A DNA stretch of 64,000 nucleotides from Vagococcus jeotgali (GCF_035918315.1 NZ_CP142146.1:1674001-1738000), one strand, 5' to 3'; positions 45,223 to 55,221 are shown, counted from the first letter of the stretch. Made by a program: numbers and translations. Notes: a model not told the origin generated them from the sequence alone.

Positions 45223-46677
45223 CTAATGAACTCTGCCTCTGACTTTTTTTATAATAGCCATTTTGTTATCCCAACATTCCTGGGATAAGTCAACTGGATA
45301 CTTTTGAGGGTTTAGATTACGCTTATACTCTTCCCATAAAGAATTTTTGTTTTCTTGAGCAAACAGTTTAACTTCCATCAAAGAAGGTACCTCATAAACT
45401 CTATTTCCTTGATCATAAATATCACGCAAAATAGGTCTAGCAACGAAATCAGTAACAGTTTTATTGATATAGGTATGAACCGGATGGAACATATATAGTT
45501 CAGATTTTTCTCTAGGATCTTCCGTCCAAAGAGTGACATAATCCCCTTCTGATTTTCCATCTTTTTTTCCAGTAATTCGCCACACTTGTTTTTTCCCTGG
45601 AGTTGATACCTTCTCAGCATTTCCTGACAACTTAATAGTATCTACCATCTTACCTGCGTCATTTTCAATTGATACAATCTTATATACAGCACCCAAAGCT
45701 GGTTGGTCATAGGCTGTAATCAACTTGGTCCCAACACCCCAAACATCAATTTTAGCACCTTGCATCTTTAAATTTAAAATAGTTGCTTCGTCTAAATCAT
45801 TTGAAGCATAAATTTTAACATCAGGATAGCCCGCATCATCTAGTTGATGCCGAACTTTCTTAGAAATATAAGCCATATCCCCACTATCAATTCTAACTCC
45901 TAAAAAATTAATTTTATCTCCCATTTCATCTGCTACCCGAATCGCATTTGGTACCCCTGAGCGTAGCGTGTCAAATGTATCTACTAAAAACACACAGTCT
46001 TTATGGGTTTTAGCGTAAGCTTTAAATCCTTCATAATCATCCAAATATGATTGAATCAAACTATGAGCATGAGTCCCAGCTACAGGAATACCAAAAATTT
46101 TCCCAGCTCTCACATTACTTGTGGCATCAAATCCACCAATATAGGCTGCTCTAGTCCCCCAAATCGCTGCATCAAGCTCATGAGCACGTCTTGTTCCAAA
46201 TTCCATAACGCCATCACCCTCACACACAGAACTAATCCTAGCTGCTTTTGTGGCAATCAAAGTTTGATAATTAACTATATTTAAAATAGCCGTTTCAACA
46301 AGCTGACACTGCGCTAGAGGGCCTTCTACTTGCAGTAGAGGCTCATCAGCAAATACCATCTCACCTTCTACAGCAGAGCGAACCGTACAACTAAATTTAA
46401 ACTCTTTTAAATAGGTTAAAAATGCCTCAGGGTAATCCATCACTTCTCTTAGGTATGTTAAATCAGACTCACTAAACTTTAAGTTGTCTAAATACTCAAT
46501 GATTCTCTCTAATCCAGCAAAAATAGCATAACCATTTTTAAAGGGCATTTTCCTAAAATAACATTCAAACACTGCATGTTTATCAGCTCGTCCTAACTCC
46601 CAATATGTTTTCATCATATTCAGTTGATATAAGTCTGTATGCAACGCTAAACTATCATCTTGGTATCTCTTATTCAT
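45223..46677 (-). CDS. pncB: Nicotinate phosphoribosyltransferase
   Basis: 484 residues from ATG 46677, six bases after GGAG (the frame extends four codons to a TTG). Family motifs: TDLYQLNMMKTYWELGRADKHAVFECYFRK in pieces over 15-45, the phosphoribosyl-pyrophosphate-side segment GTRRAHELDAAIWGTRAAYIGG, and VRIDSGDMAYISKKVR. It makes nicotinate mononucleotide from nicotinic acid in the NAD salvage path. No nadE, often adjacent, is seen. The gene is monocistronic; the 204-bp gap upstream shows only AT-rich sequence and the rplL terminator. Confidence 0.95.
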   Translation of the reverse strand: MNKRYQDDSLALHTDLYQLNMMKTYWELGRADKHAVFECYFRKMPFKNGYAIFAGLERIIEYLDNLKFSESDLTYLREVMDYPEAFLTYLKEFKFSCTVRSAVEGEMVFADEPLLQVEGPLAQCQLVETAILNIVNYQTLIATKAARISSVCEGDGVMEFGTRRAHELDAAIWGTRAAYIGGFDATSNVRAGKIFGIPVAGTHAHSLIQSYLDDYEGFKAYAKTHKDCVFLVDTFDTLRSGVPNAIRVADEMGDKINFLGVRIDSGDMAYISKKVRHQLDDAGYPDVKIYASNDLDEATILNLKMQGAKIDVWGVGTKLITAYDQPALGAVYKIVSIENDAGKMVDTIKLSGNAEKVSTPGKKQVWRITGKKDGKSEGDYVTLWTEDPREKSELYMFHPVHTYINKTVTDFVARPILRDIYDQGNRVYEVPSLMEVKLFAQENKNSLWEEYKRNLNPQKYPVDLSQECWDNKMAIIKKVRGRVH

Positions 46678-46840
46678 AAACTTCTCCAATTCTATCGCCT
46701 TTTTAATATTTTTTACAATGATAAACTAATTAAAACTGACCTAATACTGGCTCTATCATACCATTTTTTTTAAGGGTTTACACAAAAAAATGTTCTTGTA
46801 TTGTTGATAGATACGAGATTTAATATAAAAAATTCCCAAT

Positions 46841-46872
46841 AAAAAAAGAGAAGGGGTTTCCCTTCTCTTTTG
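46841..46872 (-). terminator. rplJL operon terminator
   Basis: Minus strand AAAAGAGAAGGG, loop, CCCTTCTCTTTTTTT. It lies 10 bp after the rplL stop codon. Confidence 0.9.
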
Positions 46873-46881
46873 AAAGTTAAA

Positions 46882-47250
46882 TTATTTAACTGTAACTGAA
46901 GCGCCAACTTCTTCTAATTTAGCTTTGATTTCTTCAGCTTCTTCTTTAGATGCTGCTTCTTTAATTGCTGAAGGAGCTCCATCAACTAAAGCTTTAGCTT
47001 CTTTAAGACCTAAACCAGTTACTTCACGAACTGCTTTGATAACTTTAACTTTTGAATCTCCAGCAGAAGTTAATTCTACGTCAAATTCAGTTTGTTCTGC
47101 AGCAGCACCAGCGTCTGCAGCACCAGCTGCAGCTACAGGAGCAGCAGCAGATACACCAAATTCTTCTTCGATAGCTTTAACTAAGTCGTTTAATTCGATA
47201 ATAGTTGATACTTTTAAATCAGCAATAATTTGTTCAATGTTTAATGCCAT
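46882..47250 (-). CDS. rplL: Ribosomal protein bL7/L12
   Basis: 122 residues: N-terminal dimerisation domain ([28 protein letters not shown]), Ala-rich hinge ([17 protein letters not shown]) and C-terminal domain with [20 protein letters not shown] that binds elongation factors. It forms the ribosomal stalk with L10 and is encoded 59 bp behind it. Confidence 0.98.
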   Translation of the reverse strand: MALNIEQIIADLKVSTIIELNDLVKAIEEEFGVSAAAPVAAAGAADAGAAAEQTEFDVELTSAGDSKVKVIKAVREVTGLGLKEAKALVDGAPSAIKEAASKEEAEEIKAKLEEVGASVTVK

Positions 47251-47309
47251 GATATGTTTCCTCCATTTTAAATCTTTCGATTATTTAATTTTTTTGTTTT
47301 AAGCAGCAA

Positions 47310-47810
47310 TTAAGCTACTTCTTCTTCTTTTTCTGCCACAGCTTTGACTGCATAAGCCACGTTTCTGACAGGAGCTTGAAGTACAGATAGTAACATAGAA
47401 AGTAAACCGTCGCGGCTTGGTAATTTTGCCAAAGCGTTAATTTCTTCAACTGAAGAAACTTTACCTTCCACAATACCACCTTTAATTTCTAATGCTTCTG
47501 CTTCTTTTGAAAAGTCACTCATGATCTTAGCAGGTGCAACAACGTCTTCCATACTGAACGCTACAGCTGTAGGTCCTACGAACACATCTTCCATTCCTTC
47601 TAAGCCTGCTTGTACAGCAGCGCGACGTAAGATTCCGTTTTTAATAACTTTCATCTCAACGTTTGCCTCACGTAATTGTTTACGTAATTCAGTAACTTCC
47701 TCAACAGTTAGTCCGCGGTAATCAACAACGACTACAGATGCAGATTCTTTGATTTTTTCACTAATCACGTCAACCTCTTGTGCTTTTTTGATGATTGATG
47801 CTTCACTCAT
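47310..47810 (-). CDS. rplJ: Ribosomal protein uL10
   Basis: 166 residues, with [23 protein letters not shown] near 28-50 (the rRNA-binding domain) and a C-terminal helix for L7/L12 dimers. It anchors the stalk to 23S rRNA and, with L12, represses its own operon through the leader at 47830. It precedes rplL. Confidence 0.97.
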   Translation of the reverse strand: MSEASIIKKAQEVDVISEKIKESASVVVVDYRGLTVEEVTELRKQLREANVEMKVIKNGILRRAAVQAGLEGMEDVFVGPTAVAFSMEDVVAPAKIMSDFSKEAEALEIKGGIVEGKVSSVEEINALAKLPSRDGLLSMLLSVLQAPVRNVAYAVKAVAEKEEEVA

Positions 47811-47829
47811 TTATTTTCACCTCCTGAAT

Positions 47830-47972
47830 TAATAGATGGTGAGATTTCCTAAAATATAAAAAACCCCATGCCACCGTTGACATAGAGGGACTCTTGATCA
47901 TATCTAATCATTGTCCTCGGTAGGAAATTAAGGTCTAAAACCACCTACTGTCTTCGGCATAATATTTAACCT
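47830..47972 (-). ncRNA. L10 leader RNA
   Basis: About 140 bases of structured leader between the promoter at 47978 and rplJ on the minus strand. It contains CCTACCGAGGACAATGATTA and GTCAACGGTGGCATGGGG followed by TTTTTT, so it can form a terminator-like hairpin just before rplJ. Position and content fit the known L10 leader that binds the L10-L12 complex for feedback control. Boundaries approximate. Confidence 0.82.
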
Positions 47973-47977
47973 AGACA

Positions 47978-48006
47978 ACTATAACATTTACAGTTATCTA
48001 GGTCAA
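47978..48006 (-). promoter_or_regulatory. Promoter of rplJ-rplL
   Basis: Minus strand TTGACC, 17-bp spacer, TATAGT (revcomp ACTATA at 47978-47983, GGTCAA at 48001-48006). It lies 28 bp downstream of rplA. Confidence 0.85.
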
Positions 48007-48034
48007 CTATATTTCTGCTTTTTCTTAAATTTTC

Positions 48035-48724
48035 TTAAATTGAAAAATGATCAACTTTTACACCAGGGCCCATTGTTGTTGTAACAGTTAGGTTTTGGAT
48101 GTAGTTACCTTTAGTTGCAGCAGGTTTTGCTTTTAAGATTGTATCATTTAAAGCTGCAAAGTTTTCAATTAATTTAGTATCATCAAATGAAACTTTACCG
48201 ATTGGTACATGAACATTTCCTTGTTTGTCAACACGGTAAGTTACTTTACCAGCTTTTACTTCTTCAACAGCTTTAGTAACGTCCATTGTTACAGTACCAG
48301 TTTTAGGGTTTGGCATTAATCCTTTAGGTCCTAATACACGTCCTAATTGACCAACTTGCGCCATCATGTCTGGTGTTGCTACGACAACGTCAAAGTCAAA
48401 CCATCCACCTTTAATTTTTTCAACCATGTCTGCTTCACCAACAAAATCTGCTCCTGCAGCTTCTGCTTCTTTAGCTTTTTCCCCTTTAGCAAATACTAAA
48501 ACAGATTGTGTTTTACCTGTACCATTTGGTAATACCATAGCACCACGAATTTGTTGATCTGCTTTTTTAGGATCTACATTTAAACGGTAAGCTACTTCAA
48601 CTGTTGCGTCAAAGTTTGCAAAGTTAGTTTCTTTTGCCAAGGCAACTGCCTCTGCTACCGGATATACTTTTGTTTCATCTACTTTTTTTAATGCATCTTG
48701 CATTTTTTTACCTTTTTTAGCCAT
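48035..48724 (-). CDS. rplA: Ribosomal protein uL1
   Basis: 229 residues starting [16 protein letters not shown], with [18 protein letters not shown] near 128-145, the L1 signature for 23S rRNA binding. Part of the L1 stalk that helps release deacylated tRNA. It follows rplK with a gap of about 105 bp lacking a clear terminator, the normal rplK-rplA pair. Confidence 0.98.
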   Translation of the reverse strand: MAKKGKKMQDALKKVDETKVYPVAEAVALAKETNFANFDATVEVAYRLNVDPKKADQQIRGAMVLPNGTGKTQSVLVFAKGEKAKEAEAAGADFVGEADMVEKIKGGWFDFDVVVATPDMMAQVGQLGRVLGPKGLMPNPKTGTVTMDVTKAVEEVKAGKVTYRVDKQGNVHVPIGKVSFDDTKLIENFAALNDTILKAKPAATKGNYIQNLTVTTTMGPGVKVDHFSI

Positions 48725-48829
48725 TTTGTTTCCTCCTTGATTGTGGTTATAACGGTTGTACCTCCCACGTAATCACATGAATACATGTAATTCGACTGAG
48801 AAGCAACTACTTAGTGAATCTTGTAAGAA

Positions 48830-49252
48830 TTAACCTACAGTGATTCCCATGCTTCGCGCAGTACCTTCTACCATGCGCATAGCTGCTTCAACATCAGCTG
48901 CATTTAAATCTGCCATTTTTGCTTCAGCAATTTCTTTTACTTGCTCTTTAGTTACGTTAGCAACTTTTTTAGAGTTTGGCTCTCCAGAACCTTTTTCCAC
49001 GTTAGCAGCTTTTTTTAATAATACTGCAGCTGGTGGTGTTTTTGTAATGAAAGTAAATGAACGATCTTCATATACTGAGATTACAACTGGAATAATTAAA
49101 CCTGCTTGATCAGCTGTACGTGCATTGAATTCTTTAGTGAATCCCATGATGTTGATACCTGCTTGACCTAAAGCTGGACCTACTGGTGGAGCTGGTGTTG
49201 CTTTCCCTGCAGGAATTTGTAACTTAACTAATTTTTCTACTTTTTTTGCCAC
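48830..49252 (-). CDS. rplK: Ribosomal protein uL11
   Basis: 140 residues from a GTG at 49252 (GGAGG eight bases before), reading [23 protein letters not shown]; the 20 codons upstream in frame are the 5' untranslated region. [19 protein letters not shown] and the C-terminal SMGITV are typical. It forms the GTPase-associated centre with L10. It heads rplK-rplA and is divergent from the GNAT gene. Confidence 0.96.
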   Translation of the reverse strand: MAKKVEKLVKLQIPAGKATPAPPVGPALGQAGINIMGFTKEFNARTADQAGLIIPVVISVYEDRSFTFITKTPPAAVLLKKAANVEKGSGEPNSKKVANVTKEQVKEIAEAKMADLNAADVEAAMRMVEGTARSMGITVG

Positions 49253-49356
49253 GAGACATACCTCCTTGAGTCCGTGATGTGGTTTAATGGAGATGAAAAT
49301 TTCTCCTCCCACACTTCTATCTAATCTAGAAGTACGTGTTATACACGCTCTTCAAA

Positions 49357-49384
49357 ATTATACTTTGTTTTATAAAAATTGCAA
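49357..49384 (-). promoter_or_regulatory. Promoter of rplK-rplA
   Basis: Minus strand TTGCAA, 16-bp spacer, TATAAT (revcomp ATTATA at 49357-49362, TTGCAA at 49379-49384). Confidence 0.75.
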
Positions 49385-49572
49385 GACCTTTTTTAAATTT
49401 TTTCAAAACTCTCATATACATCAAATATTTGTTAACTGATTCAATTTACGTAATAAACTGCTTCATTTATTAAACATTGTTGATAATTCACCTAAATGGA
49501 ACTTATTTAAAAATCGTGATACAATACAATCGTGATACGATACAGATGAAATTACCTAGGAGGTTGTTATTA

Positions 49573-50151
49573 ATGATTCGCCCTGCAAGACCAGAAGATG
49601 CTCTAGAGGCAGCTAATTTAATTATGATAGTATTGAAGGATATGGACCTTGATATCTTTAATAGGTTGCCTGAAGAACAAGTAAGAGACTTACTTGTTCA
49701 GTCCTACATGAAAGATGAAGCTTACCGTTACGGTTTCCGTAACGCCTTAGTAAAAGAAATAAATGGATCTGTAGCAGGTATTGTCTTTGGATTTCCCGAT
49801 CATTTAGAAAATGATATCGACAACGCTTTTATTACTGTTTTATCAGAAAATAATCTTTCTGAAGAGTTTAAACTCTTTACTGAACCAGAAGTGTTCCAAA
49901 ATGAGTGGTATATTGATACATTAGTTACCTCACCTGATTTTAGAGGTCAAGGTGTAGCATCTGAGTTATTAAATGCTATTGCTGATTTGGCAAAACAATG
50001 TGATAAACAAGTCCTTGGTTTAAACGTTGACAAAGTTAATGAACATGCTAAACAAATCTACCTTAGAAGCGGTTTTGAAAACGTAGGTGAGTTAACTATT
50101 GCTAATCACGCCTATGAACATTTACAAAAAAAGTTGGATAACATCACATAA
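49573..50151 (+). CDS. GNAT family N-acetyltransferase
   Basis: 192 residues from ATG 49573, nine bases after AGGAGG. The GNAT fold is shown by MIRPARPEDALEAANLI at the start and the acetyl-CoA loop DTLVTSPDFRGQGVASELL near 116-134, followed by GLNVDKVNEHAKQIYLRSGF. Substrate cannot be predicted; the family acetylates amines, peptides or antibiotics. It is monocistronic, divergent from rplK, closed by a terminator. Confidence 0.88.
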   Translation: MIRPARPEDALEAANLIMIVLKDMDLDIFNRLPEEQVRDLLVQSYMKDEAYRYGFRNALVKEINGSVAGIVFGFPDHLENDIDNAFITVLSENNLSEEFKLFTEPEVFQNEWYIDTLVTSPDFRGQGVASELLNAIADLAKQCDKQVLGLNVDKVNEHAKQIYLRSGFENVGELTIANHAYEHLQKKLDNIT

Positions 50152-50158
50152 TTAATAT

Positions 50159-50208
50159 AAGAGTCTACCAAACTGAATGCTCTATTCACGTTTTTGGTAG
50201 ACTCTTTT
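50159..50208 (+). terminator. Terminator of the GNAT gene
   Basis: AAGAGTCTACCAAA pairs with TTTGGTAGACTCTT, then TTTT; an 18-base loop separates the arms. Confidence 0.85.
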
Positions 50209-50247
50209 CATTAAATAAAAATAATAAACAATATCAATAGAAAGGAA

Positions 50248-50299
50248 TGTAGTGAAACCTAAAAGTTAGATTTTTGAAATAGAGAAATCTACTCTTTTT
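50248..50299 (+). repeat. Solo end of the same IS3-family element as at 11621
   Basis: TGTAGTGAAACCTAAAAGTT, then AGAT, then the AGAGAAATCTACTC hairpin remnant and TTTTTT. It matches the right end of the remnant at 11816-11867 (read on the other strand) over roughly 50 bases with few differences. No transposase or second end is nearby, so it is a leftover of excision or decay between the GNAT and ATPase genes. Confidence 0.65.
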
Positions 50300-50361
50300 T
50301 ATTACAGAAATCACCACCTTAAGATATCCGCTATCACTCATTATGTTTGCTAACCTTTCGT

Positions 50362-50412
50362 TTGCCTTTTTCTCTAAGAAAGTTTATACTATATATGAAT
50401 AAACAATCATAT
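50362..50412 (+). promoter_or_regulatory. Promoter and possible operator of the metal ATPase gene
   Basis: TTGCCT at 50362-50367, 17-bp spacer, TATACT at 50385-50390. Overlapping the expected start of transcription is a palindrome, ATATGA at 50393-50398 and TCATAT at 50407-50412, spaced by eight bases. This placement suits a metal-responsive repressor, though the sequence is not a clear PerR, Fur or ArsR consensus. Confidence 0.55.
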
Positions 50413-50454
50413 GAATGCAAACTTATGTTTTAAAAATCGAAAGGGATGATTAAT

Positions 50455-52383
50455 ATGTCACACGAACACACAGCACACACTCATGTATCTAGTTGTTCAC
50501 ATTCTCATAGCGATCAACATGAACACGGAAAAACACCGATAATATTATTTTTTGTTGGACTAGCTATTTTTATCATTAGCTTCTTCTTACCTGCTGGAGT
50601 TTGGAGTAATAGTTTTGCTTTTGCTACGATTATTTTATCTGGCTACCACGTCATTATCGAAGGATTTCAAGATACATATGTCGAAACAAAACGAAATAAA
50701 AAGTTCACACCAAACGTCCATGTTTTAATGGCTCTAGCAGCTCTAGGTGCTTCTTTAATCGGAGATTTTAAAGAAGGAGCATTGTTAATTTTAATTTTCT
50801 CAGCAGCACACTTTTTAGAAGAGTACGTTGAAGGAAAAAGTAAAAGAGAAATAACAGCTTTAATGAATATGAACCCAACTAAGGCTAGGTTAATCGAACC
50901 AGATGGAACAATTAAGGTAGTTGATGTATCTAAACTCAAAATTGGGGATCATCTGCAAGTGTTAAACGGGGATCAAATTCCAACAGATGGTAAAATCTTA
51001 ACAGGCTACACATCCATTGATGAGTCTTCAATTAATGGGGAGAGTATTCCTGCTGAAAAAACAGTCGGTGATGAGGTTTACGGAAGTACCATTAACGGGG
51101 ATGGAACCTTTATTATGGAAGTAACAAAAGATAGTTCTGATACTGTTTTTGCTAAAATTTTAAAATTAGTTAATGAATCTCAAAGTAACCTATCCAAAAC
51201 TGCAACAAAAATTAAACGTTTTGAACCTAAATATGTTACGGCTGTTTTAATAATTGTAGCTATCTACATTATCGCAACTCCTTATTTACTAGATTATACT
51301 TTTGACCAAAGTTTTTATAAAGGAATGGTTTTTCTAACAGTTGCTTCTCCTTGTGCTTTAGCTGCTAGCGATATTCCTGCTACTCTTTCGGCTATTTCTA
51401 ACTTGGCTAAACGTGGCGTTTTATTTAAAGGTGGATCTTACTTATCAAACCTTTCAGATATTAAAGCAATCGCCTTTGATAAAACAGGTACTTTAACTGA
51501 AGGTAAACCAAAAGTAACAGATGTTCATTTTATTGATACAGTCAATAATCAAATATCATTTTACTCAGACATTATCGTAGCTATGGAAAAAAAAGCTAAT
51601 CACCCATTAGCAAATGCGATTATCGAATCCATTGTGACAACCACAGATTTGGACGTTACCATTGAAAATGAAATTGGTAAAGGTCTAATAACACATTACA
51701 ATAAACATACTTATCGCATTGGAAAACCTAGTCAGTTCACTCAAGTACCAAAAGATATCGAAAAATTTAACAATCAATATACTAAAGAAGGTAAAACAGT
51801 TGTTTATTTCTCTGATAATGATGATGTTGTCGGTCTGATTGCTATGATGGATTTACCAAATCCAAAAGCTCAAAAAGTCATTAATTATTTGAAACAAGCA
51901 GGGGTACACACTGCTATGATCACAGGAGATGCTAAGACAACAGGAGAAGCTGTAGCTCACTCTTTAGGGATGGATCAAGTCGTTGGTAACGTGTTACCTG
52001 AAAATAAATCAAAAATCATTACCCAATTACATGATGAGTACGGATTAACTGCTATGGTAGGTGACGGGGTCAATGATGCTCCTGCTCTTGTTAAGGCTGA
52101 CATTGGTGTGGCTATAGGTGAAGGAACTGATGTGGCAATTGATGTAGCTGATGTGGTCTTAATGAAAAATGATTTAACACAATTAAGTTATGCACACCGC
52201 TTGTCTAAAAAATTAGATAAAGTTGTTATGCAAAATATTGTCTTTTCAATGAGTGTCGTGTTACTCTTAGTTACCTTAAATATTTTTGGTAAAATGAATT
52301 TACCAATTGGAGTCTTAGCTCATGAAGGTAGCACAATCGTTGTTCTACTAAATGGCTTACGCTTATTAAAACCACTTCACTAA
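50455..52383 (+). CDS. P1B-4-type heavy-metal-translocating ATPase (Fe/Co/Zn efflux candidate)
   Basis: 642 residues from ATG 50455 (AAAGGG nine bases before). A His-rich N-terminus (MSHEHTAHTHVSSCSHSHSD) replaces the usual metal-binding domain. P-type motifs: AFDKTGTLTEG for phosphorylation, TGDAKTTGEAV and MVGDGVNDAPAL. The membrane metal site reads SPC in VASPCALAASDIPA, not CPC, and the late helix carries HEGST. SPC plus HEG(G/S)T defines the P1B-4 group, which includes Fe(II) exporters such as Bacillus PfeT and streptococcal PmtA and some Co/Zn pumps. It should export a divalent metal. No adjacent regulator is encoded. Confidence 0.9.
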   Translation: MSHEHTAHTHVSSCSHSHSDQHEHGKTPIILFFVGLAIFIISFFLPAGVWSNSFAFATIILSGYHVIIEGFQDTYVETKRNKKFTPNVHVLMALAALGASLIGDFKEGALLILIFSAAHFLEEYVEGKSKREITALMNMNPTKARLIEPDGTIKVVDVSKLKIGDHLQVLNGDQIPTDGKILTGYTSIDESSINGESIPAEKTVGDEVYGSTINGDGTFIMEVTKDSSDTVFAKILKLVNESQSNLSKTATKIKRFEPKYVTAVLIIVAIYIIATPYLLDYTFDQSFYKGMVFLTVASPCALAASDIPATLSAISNLAKRGVLFKGGSYLSNLSDIKAIAFDKTGTLTEGKPKVTDVHFIDTVNNQISFYSDIIVAMEKKANHPLANAIIESIVTTTDLDVTIENEIGKGLITHYNKHTYRIGKPSQFTQVPKDIEKFNNQYTKEGKTVVYFSDNDDVVGLIAMMDLPNPKAQKVINYLKQAGVHTAMITGDAKTTGEAVAHSLGMDQVVGNVLPENKSKIITQLHDEYGLTAMVGDGVNDAPALVKADIGVAIGEGTDVAIDVADVVLMKNDLTQLSYAHRLSKKLDKVVMQNIVFSMSVVLLLVTLNIFGKMNLPIGVLAHEGSTIVVLLNGLRLLKPLH

Positions 52384-52450
52384 ATAAATAATTAAATAAC
52401 AAGATAAATTAAAAATCGTTTTACTCTGAATAATTGGAGATGAACTAAAA

Positions 52451-52487
52451 AACAAAGAGGATGGCTAAAAAAGTCATCCTCTTTGTT
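52451..52487. terminator. Bidirectional terminator between the ATPase and the sugar operon
   Basis: AACAAAGAGGATG-GC, loop, GTCATCCTCTTTGTT; near-perfect stem with T-runs on both strands. It ends the ATPase transcript on the plus strand and the Gfo/Idh operon on the minus strand. Confidence 0.85.
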
Positions 52488-53519
52488 TTAATCTATTTGA
52501 CCTGCTTCATCAAATAATGTTTCAATTAATGCTAACACACGTCTAACCTCTTCGTTTTTAACAACCGGTTCTTGATGATTAACGACAACATCATAAAAGT
52601 TAGCATAAAAATTAGGGAAGTCAGCTGCTACGGGGGGAAAATCAAGCTCAGTCACCGCTTCTTCTGAAGGCGGTGCCATCGTTTTCGTTAGCCCTTGACC
52701 TGCTTTAATCGGAACAAGATTATGGTGGTCAATCGCTCCTGTTTGCTTTACTAGCTTATTAGATAAATCCCAATCATAAATAACCCCTGTTCCTTCGAGT
52801 CCTTTGACGTACCATCTAGGTAATTTAATAAAGTTTGTTGTCCCCACCTCAACAAGAGCCCTAACTCCATTTTCAAAAGTCAGATAAGCAATGAATCCAT
52901 CATCTACTTCGTCTCCCAAAACATAACTCAAATCACAAGAAACTTCTTTGATTGGACTATTCACCATAAATAGTATTTGATCTAATAAATGAACTCCCCA
53001 GTCTAATAGCATACCACCACCATGAACTTTCATGTGGCGCCAATCTCCAGGTATACCATTAGCTCCGTGAACTCGTGTTTCTATTTGAAAGAGATCTCCG
53101 ACTTGCTTTTGATTGTATAAATCCCTAATCATTAAAAAATCGCTATCCCAACGTCTATTTTGATGAACCATAAATGTCTTACCTGTTTCTTTTGAAACAT
53201 CTAATACCTCGTCAAGTTCTTTGACACTCATCATAGCTGGTTTTTCGCAAACAACATGCTTACCCTGCTCCATCGCTTTAATCGCCAGTTCTTTATGACT
53301 ATCATTTGGTGTGGCAATAAGTACAGCATCAATTGTATCATCTCTTAATAACTCATCTAAAGAATGATAAGTCTTAATACCATTTCGTCTTGCTAAATCA
53401 AGTCTATCCACTTTTATATCAAAAGCACCCGTCACACTTACTTGATCTTCTTCTTTAATTAACTGCTGATGATGATAACTACCCATACCACCATAACCAA
53501 TAATACCAATATTTAACAT
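52488..53519 (-). CDS. Gfo/Idh/MocA family NAD(P)-dependent sugar oxidoreductase (last gene of the operon)
   Basis: 343 residues from ATG 53519, six bases after AAGGAGG. Rossmann start MLNIGIIGYGGMGSYHHQQL, then VLIATPNDSHKELAIKAMEQGKHVVCEKPAMM with the conserved EKP Lys, and GGGMLLDWGVHLLDQ with the catalytic-site Asp and His. It should oxidise or reduce a sugar or inositol hydroxyl with NAD(P). It is translated 11 bp after the TIM-barrel gene; a second paralogue lies two genes upstream. Confidence 0.88.
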   Translation of the reverse strand: MLNIGIIGYGGMGSYHHQQLIKEEDQVSVTGAFDIKVDRLDLARRNGIKTYHSLDELLRDDTIDAVLIATPNDSHKELAIKAMEQGKHVVCEKPAMMSVKELDEVLDVSKETGKTFMVHQNRRWDSDFLMIRDLYNQKQVGDLFQIETRVHGANGIPGDWRHMKVHGGGMLLDWGVHLLDQILFMVNSPIKEVSCDLSYVLGDEVDDGFIAYLTFENGVRALVEVGTTNFIKLPRWYVKGLEGTGVIYDWDLSNKLVKQTGAIDHHNLVPIKAGQGLTKTMAPPSEEAVTELDFPPVAADFPNFYANFYDVVVNHQEPVVKNEEVRRVLALIETLFDEAGQID

Positions 53520-53530
53520 AACTCTCCTCC

Positions 53531-54499
53531 TTACACCCACCACATATCTACTGGTTCATCTTTTATCATGATGAATTTTAAATTTGTCACAGCACGAGTA
53601 AATCCTTCTTCAATCGACATTAAAGGATCTTCATGCTCAATACTTAAAACATAGTCATAACCATACATTCTAAGAGTACTAATCATATCTGACCACTCTT
53701 TCAAATCATGTCCACACCCTACTGATCTGAATGTCCATGACCTTGTCGCTACATCGCTATAAGGTTGCATATCAGTTAAGCCATACATATTAATGTTATC
53801 TTGATCTAAGTAAGTGTCTTTTGCATGAAAATGATGAATTGCTTTTTCTTTGCCCAATATTTTAATGGCTGCAACCGGATCAATCCCTTGCCACCATAAA
53901 TGAGATGGATCTAAGTTACATCCAATGTGTTTTCCTGTAGCATCTCTTAATTTCAACATCGTATAAGGAGTATGAGCTAAAAACCCACCATGTAATTCAA
54001 TTCCAATATCAACACCAGCTGATGCACAATCTGCGTTAATACTTTTCCAATAAGGAATTAATTTTTCTTCCCACTGATAATGATAAATATCTGCGTACTC
54101 AGTTGGCCAAGGTAGTACTGGCCAATTGACAGATGTATCTGTTTTATTCCCTCCAGCTACCCCTGAAAAACCGTTAACAACAGGAACATTCATCAAAGAA
54201 GCTAGTTTAATAGTTTTTCTAAGTAATTCATCTGCTTCATGGCTTTCTGCTTGATTAGGAGAAATCGGATTATGGTGAGCACTAAAAGCACTGATGCTTA
54301 GGCCTTTGTCTGCTAATTTATGTAAATAATCAGCTCTTGCCTCACTACTAGCCAGTAATTTATCTACATCACAATGAGCGTTTCCAGGAGAACCTCCTGT
54401 ACCAATCTCAATCATGTCTAGTCCCTTTTCAGAGACAACCTCAATCATCTCCTCAAAAGTTAAATGATTAAACAATGGGGTAAACACACCTAATTTCAT
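53531..54499 (-). CDS. Sugar phosphate isomerase/epimerase-like TIM-barrel protein
   Basis: 322 residues of the xylose-isomerase-like/AP endonuclease 2 barrel. Motifs include [48 protein letters not shown] with metal ligand Glu, [20 protein letters not shown] with the Asp and His, [10 protein letters not shown] and LSIEHEDP. A metal-dependent isomerase, epimerase or keto-sugar lyase is likely. It overlaps the thuA-like gene start-to-stop by four bases, showing translational coupling. Confidence 0.87.
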   Translation of the reverse strand: MKLGVFTPLFNHLTFEEMIEVVSEKGLDMIEIGTGGSPGNAHCDVDKLLASSEARADYLHKLADKGLSISAFSAHHNPISPNQAESHEADELLRKTIKLASLMNVPVVNGFSGVAGGNKTDTSVNWPVLPWPTEYADIYHYQWEEKLIPYWKSINADCASAGVDIGIELHGGFLAHTPYTMLKLRDATGKHIGCNLDPSHLWWQGIDPVAAIKILGKEKAIHHFHAKDTYLDQDNINMYGLTDMQPYSDVATRSWTFRSVGCGHDLKEWSDMISTLRMYGYDYVLSIEHEDPLMSIEEGFTRAVTNLKFIMIKDEPVDMWWV

Positions 54500-55221
54500 A
54501 ACTTTTCCTCCTCTAATTTTTCTAAAGGTTGCGCATTACCATATGTCGGATACGTATTTTCCGTTGGACTACACCACTTGATAGCATTTTTTATGACGTG
54601 CTGAACTTTAGGATGGTAATATGACGGGTATGTTTCATGTCCTGGTTGGAAATAAAAAATCTTACCGTTGCCACGTCTATATGTACATCCTCCTCTAAAC
54701 ACCTCGCCACCTTGATACCAGTTAATAAAAATTAACTCATCAGGAGCCGGAATATCAAAGTGCTCCCCGTACATTTCTTCTTGCTCTAATTCAATATATT
54801 CCCCAATCCCTTCAACGATTGGGTGAGAAGGATTTACATTCCATATACGACACTTCTCGTTTGCTTCACGCCACTTTAAATCACAAGATGTTCCCATTAG
54901 TTTCATAAAAATTTTAGACATGTGAGCTGAATGTAAGACAATCAGCCCCATACCTTCTAATACACGTTTGTGAACACGATCTACTATACTATCTTGAACT
55001 TCACTATGAGCAATATGCCCCCACCAAATTAGAACATCAGTTTCGTTTAACACATCCTCACTTAATCCGTGTTCATGTTCATCTAAGGTTGCTGTTTTAA
55101 CTGTAAAATCTTCTTGTAAAAAAAATTTTAATTGTTCATGGATACCGTTAGGATAAACTTGTCTAACTTGTTCATCACTTAACTCATGACGGTACTCATT
55201 CCACACTGTAACATGAATCAT
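54496..55221 (-). CDS. ThuA family protein (trehalose-utilisation-like)
   Basis: 241 residues with the class I amidotransferase-like ThuA fold: [13 protein letters not shown] at the start, [16 protein letters not shown] near 85, [16 protein letters not shown] near 112, and [28 protein letters not shown] near the end. In rhizobia ThuA takes part in trehalose and sucrose use through 3-keto intermediates, paired with Gfo/Idh-type ThuB. Here two such dehydrogenases flank it. It overlaps both neighbours by four bases. Confidence 0.87.
   Translation of the reverse strand: MIHVTVWNEYRHELSDEQVRQVYPNGIHEQLKFFLQEDFTVKTATLDEHEHGLSEDVLNETDVLIWWGHIAHSEVQDSIVDRVHKRVLEGMGLIVLHSAHMSKIFMKLMGTSCDLKWREANEKCRIWNVNPSHPIVEGIGEYIELEQEEMYGEHFDIPAPDELIFINWYQGGEVFRGGCTYRRGNGKIFYFQPGHETYPSYYHPKVQHVIKNAIKWCSPTENTYPTYGNAQPLEKLEEEKL

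Noticed and set aside
47521-47721. Ala/Ser/Thr-rich plus-strand frames over rplJ, rplL, rplA and rplK (also 46925-47302, 48366-48557, 48840-49109)
   Set aside because: They mirror highly expressed ribosomal genes and arise from codon bias; no ribosome sites or homology.
50393-50412. PerR or ArsR/SmtB operator before the metal ATPase
   Set aside because: The palindrome is real, but it does not fit TTATAATNATTATAA or the ArsR 12-2-12 pattern, so no named regulator is claimed.
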